This document shows positions 61,061 through 64,000 of a stretch of 64,000 bases of DNA, one piece after another. The translations under genes were made by a program, and so were the position numbers. The stretch is from Ectocarpus siliculosus (taxonomy: Eukaryota > Sar > Phaeophyceae > Ectocarpales > Ectocarpaceae). Numbering within the stretch: the stretch's first letter is position 1; every line of letters begins with the position of its first letter. Under the pieces are notes generated by a model. It searched no databases. It saw only the letters and a program-made list of their open reading frames with translations, and was not told where the DNA came from. The DNA lies in NCBI GenBank assembly GCA_000310025.1, contig FN649734.1, positions 3,724,003 to 3,788,002 of the forward strand, given 5' to 3'.

Positions 61061-63960
61061 CTGTCGCTCGCGCGCTTGTAGCTGCATCCTGAGACGGGCG
61101 CAAGTCTGCTCCGCCTCCGACACCTTCGATGCAGAGTCGGCCGCCGTCGCCTTCGACTTGCTATGAGCGGTCGGACACGTTGCAGCGGAGGAGAAGCACG
61201 GCCATGTTTGTGGTATGGATCGTGTTGTTTCGGGCGTGGACTGCCGGAACTGCTCCGGAACTACACCATGTGCCTATTTAGGTTAGAAAAGGGTGACACG
61301 GCCAGAAAAGCTTGCACATACATTACACAAGAACGCACACATGCACGCGGCAGACTATGAACAGCAATGGATTCGGGTAAATCCCCCCTGAATCGAGATG
61401 CACAAGAATATAGACCTAGGTTCTTGCCACGAAACGTAGAAATTACCGACCTGGTCGCGGGCGTCGTTCGAACAAGAATACTTGCACCAAACTCCACACA
61501 CGACAAAAGATGACCACCGTATAGACTAGACGTCAATCGTAGTGAAGCCCACATGAAGATCGTCAGCTCCGCCAAAGCACAAGCACCCTGCATCAATGGT
61601 TTTTACACCAAGCACGACGAAAACAGTCCGTGCCAACGACCTTGCTCTGCAGCCAACCCTGTTACCGCCGGGCACACGCTATCAGGCGCAGGAGCTTGAA
61701 AGCACTTAGTTTTGGCAAGAAGTCGAACGAACGGCCCACGGGCAACAACCACAACACATGGCAACAAAGCCGCACCCCTACAGCGTTGTGTCAGTCTACT
61801 TAGACTTGCCTGCGAGCAAACCAAGATGAGAGAGCATCGAAAACCGACCTATCCAACGGAGGGAGTCTAACATTTGCCCCGGGGTCTAGGGTAGGAAGAA
61901 TATATTTTTCATTACGGCATGTTTGTTGTGCATGGACAGGGTTACGATAGAATATACTTCTCGTTTTTCTCTGTTTTGCAACCAAGGGATTTACATGCAG
62001 TGCAGCAATACAAAGCAGACACAACAACGATCGAATCGACGAGATAATTCACGACCAACATGTAGACTCGAACCTCAAGAGCTCCTCGACCGACGCCACT
62101 CTCTCCTTGAAGGCTTCGAGCTCGACCCGGGCCCTGTCCCCATCCTTCCTGGCCACCTCGGCCGCCAGGGACGCTGCCGCGGCTCTCTCCCTCAAGATCT
62201 CTACCGCCCCTACTGCGAAACCCTCGTCGTTACCGCCGCTGCCACCACCACCAAGACCGTCAGCCCCAAGAACACCACCACAGCCACCACTCCGACGTCC
62301 CTCCCGCGTAGGCGCGTTTCCAGATTGCGTTTCAACGGCGAGCTCTCGCTCAGCGTTGGACAATGCACGCATCTTAGTGAAAGCGGGAAGACAAAGACAA
62401 AACGGGTTTAAGGGGATTTGGGGGGGGATTAACCTTGGTTTATCCGTTTGTATGCTCCTACTACACTTATCTGTGGTCACGCGTGAACAGTGGCGCAACG
62501 CACGTTCGTCAAGCATAGCTTCACGCACGCATGCCCCCCGATCAATGCCGAACATGGTCGCTCGAAGCAGGCGCGACCTATCGATCTACTTATACCACAA
62601 AACGTTCATGGTCATATTATGACCTCCATCCTCCAACTGGCCTGTTTCTTTCCTACCTTTTCATTTTCCTCGACCGCCTCCTTCGCCGGGGCTTCAACAG
62701 TTCCCAGGCTGCTCAGAACACTCTTTTCCAGGATTTCCCGATGGCCAGGATAACCGGTGTCTTTGGTGATCGCCCTGTTCAAACGTCATCAAGCGTGGAA
62801 ACACCCCCCAAAACATGGTGTAGTGGAATCAGTTGGCGTGACCCCTTCGGCGCTGAAGCAGACTCCTACTACCTCGAGTTCGAAGAAAATGCTCTATATT
62901 TCGTTCTCCAATTATGTGTGCTTGAGTGTTGAGAGTTTTGGGAGCTTGTGGGGGTATTTTGTGTTTGTCAGCACGGGGCATGGGCAAGCCTACCGCACTT
63001 TCCGGAGGGCGGGGGGTGGGTGGGGGCATTCTGTCGTTTGAAGGTGGCCGAGATCTTCGATAGAGCTATGTACAAACCATACATACAGCCAATATCTCAG
63101 GCGGCGACATCAACAAAGGAATCTAAGCCAGTGACGTCGAAAACCCACACAGCCGAGGTTGACATGTGCGGGGAAGAAAATTCACAAAGAGGGCGGTTGC
63201 ATTTTTACCTCGACTCCTGGGGCTTGCCGAGACGTTTTGTCTTGCCGACGATCTCTTTCCTCACGCGAGAAAGGTTGTTCCCGGACTCGACCAGTCCCTT
63301 GAGCAATGCGCGGATTTGCTCCCGTTCGGCCTTGATGCGGGCTGTCGCGGCGGCGATTGATCCTGGGTGGGTCTTGATGCTGCTGGGGCTGCTGGGGCTG
63401 CTGGGGCTGCCGATGCCGATGCCACTGACGGTTTTGCTGCTGGTTTTGTTGTGGATGTGGGCAAGTTTGCCGCTGCTGCGGCTGCCGAGGCCACCGCTGG
63501 TTTCGTCGTGGACGTGGATAGCTTTGGTGGCGCTGTTGTCGTTGTTGCAAACCTCTTCGTTGTTGTCCTTGGCATCGCTATCGCCCTTGGTGGTATCCCT
63601 CGCGGTCTCGGTACTGCTGCTAAGGGTACGGTCGACGACACTATTTCCACTGGTTTCGTTGCTGGGACGGCGATTGCCACCGCCGTTGCCGCCGTTCTCT
63701 GGAGCTAGACCAACGCCGTTTGATGCCTCTCCGTACTCGATCTGCTTCGATTGTTGATCCTGGTGGTGTGCGGCGTTCATCAGCTTCAGATCGTTAGTCT
63801 CGACCAAAAGTAGCTTCGAGACAAGAAAGTACGTCCGCAAGAGGGAATGGGCGGTCGAGAAGAAGTGTAAGGAGCGAAGCAGGCGAGAGTCATGGAACAC
63901 CGCAACTTCCGTAGAACACAAAGCGGCCTCTTCATCACATTCATGGGAAAAATTGCGCAT
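61061..63960 (-). CDS. Coiled-coil protein, unknown function (partial)
   Basis: Minus-strand exons 63209-63960, 62657-62774, 62074-62372 and 61061-61160 join in phase (1,269 nt, 423 codons). The first begins at or before the window edge region and may continue upstream. The N-terminal part is Asn/Ser/Thr-rich, then becomes helical (ARIKAEREQIRALLKGL). Exon 2 reads HREILEKSVLSSLG. Exon 3 has a Gly-rich insert between helices (NAERELAVETQ and KERVASVEELL). Exon 4 is a coiled-coil segment (EQTCARLRMQLQARERQ) ending at a GTATGC donor. The 62,073 donor is a weak GTTCGA, accepted because it alone restores phase. No family was recognised; a scaffold or cytoskeletal role is only a guess from the coiled coil. 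The C-terminal exons below 61,061 were not found. Confidence 0.6.
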
Positions 63961-64000
63961 CTTGCAATCTGCCCCTGGGTCTCTCCTTGTTCTGGTCGTA

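Overview
The window is a stretch of a eukaryotic nuclear genome. Its genes are split by many GT-AG introns, the coding exons are rich in Ala, Pro, Gly, Lys and Glu, and the introns carry CTG, TC, GT and poly-C/poly-G runs. It contains Ty3/gypsy retroelements, LINE debris, several dispersed repeat families and two N gaps (41,653-41,703 and 52,818-53,604). The mix of a discoidin-like carbohydrate-binding secreted protein, a chromodomain-like retroelement and long repeat-filled introns suggests a stramenopile, most likely a brown alga of the Ectocarpus type. That assignment is inference and was not tested by any search.

Left part (1-12,600, + strand). Seven exons of an A/P/K-rich coiled-coil gene (1-5,506) run in from outside the window. 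They are followed by the H/ACA-RNP assembly factor SHQ1 (6,309-12,598), whose eight visible exons join in phase. The two genes are separated by a poly-G/poly-C tract of poor-looking sequence, and the SHQ1 exons for most of the N-terminal CS domain are absent there.

Middle part (13,830-51,390). A secreted two-domain protein lies on the minus strand (23,687 down to 14,697): signal peptide, HYR-like domain, Pro/Thr-rich linker, discoidin-like carbohydrate-binding domain. Its linker is built from six 42-bp phase-0 mini-exons, one per unit of a ~372-bp tandem array. Most of the gene recurs as a direct segmental duplication at 46,380-51,390. That copy has two in-frame stops, no signal exon and no expanded array, so I call it a pseudogene. 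Between the copies sits a 9.7-kb Ty3/gypsy element (24,372-34,061) with identical 309-bp LTRs, gag and integrase, but no protease or reverse transcriptase. Between its pol stop and the 3' LTR lies a five-unit array of stem-loops with a compensatory base-pair change. An older, broken relative lies at about 41.5-45.0 kb.

Right part (51,390-64,000). Dispersed repeats flank the C-terminal end of a LINE. At 57,031-57,683 there is a dense array of the 12-bp palindrome CTTCCATGGAAG. A minus-strand coiled-coil gene, partial at both ends, occupies 61,061-63,960. The stretches 34,062-41,500, 55,800-57,030 and 58,100-61,060 show no gene I can support.
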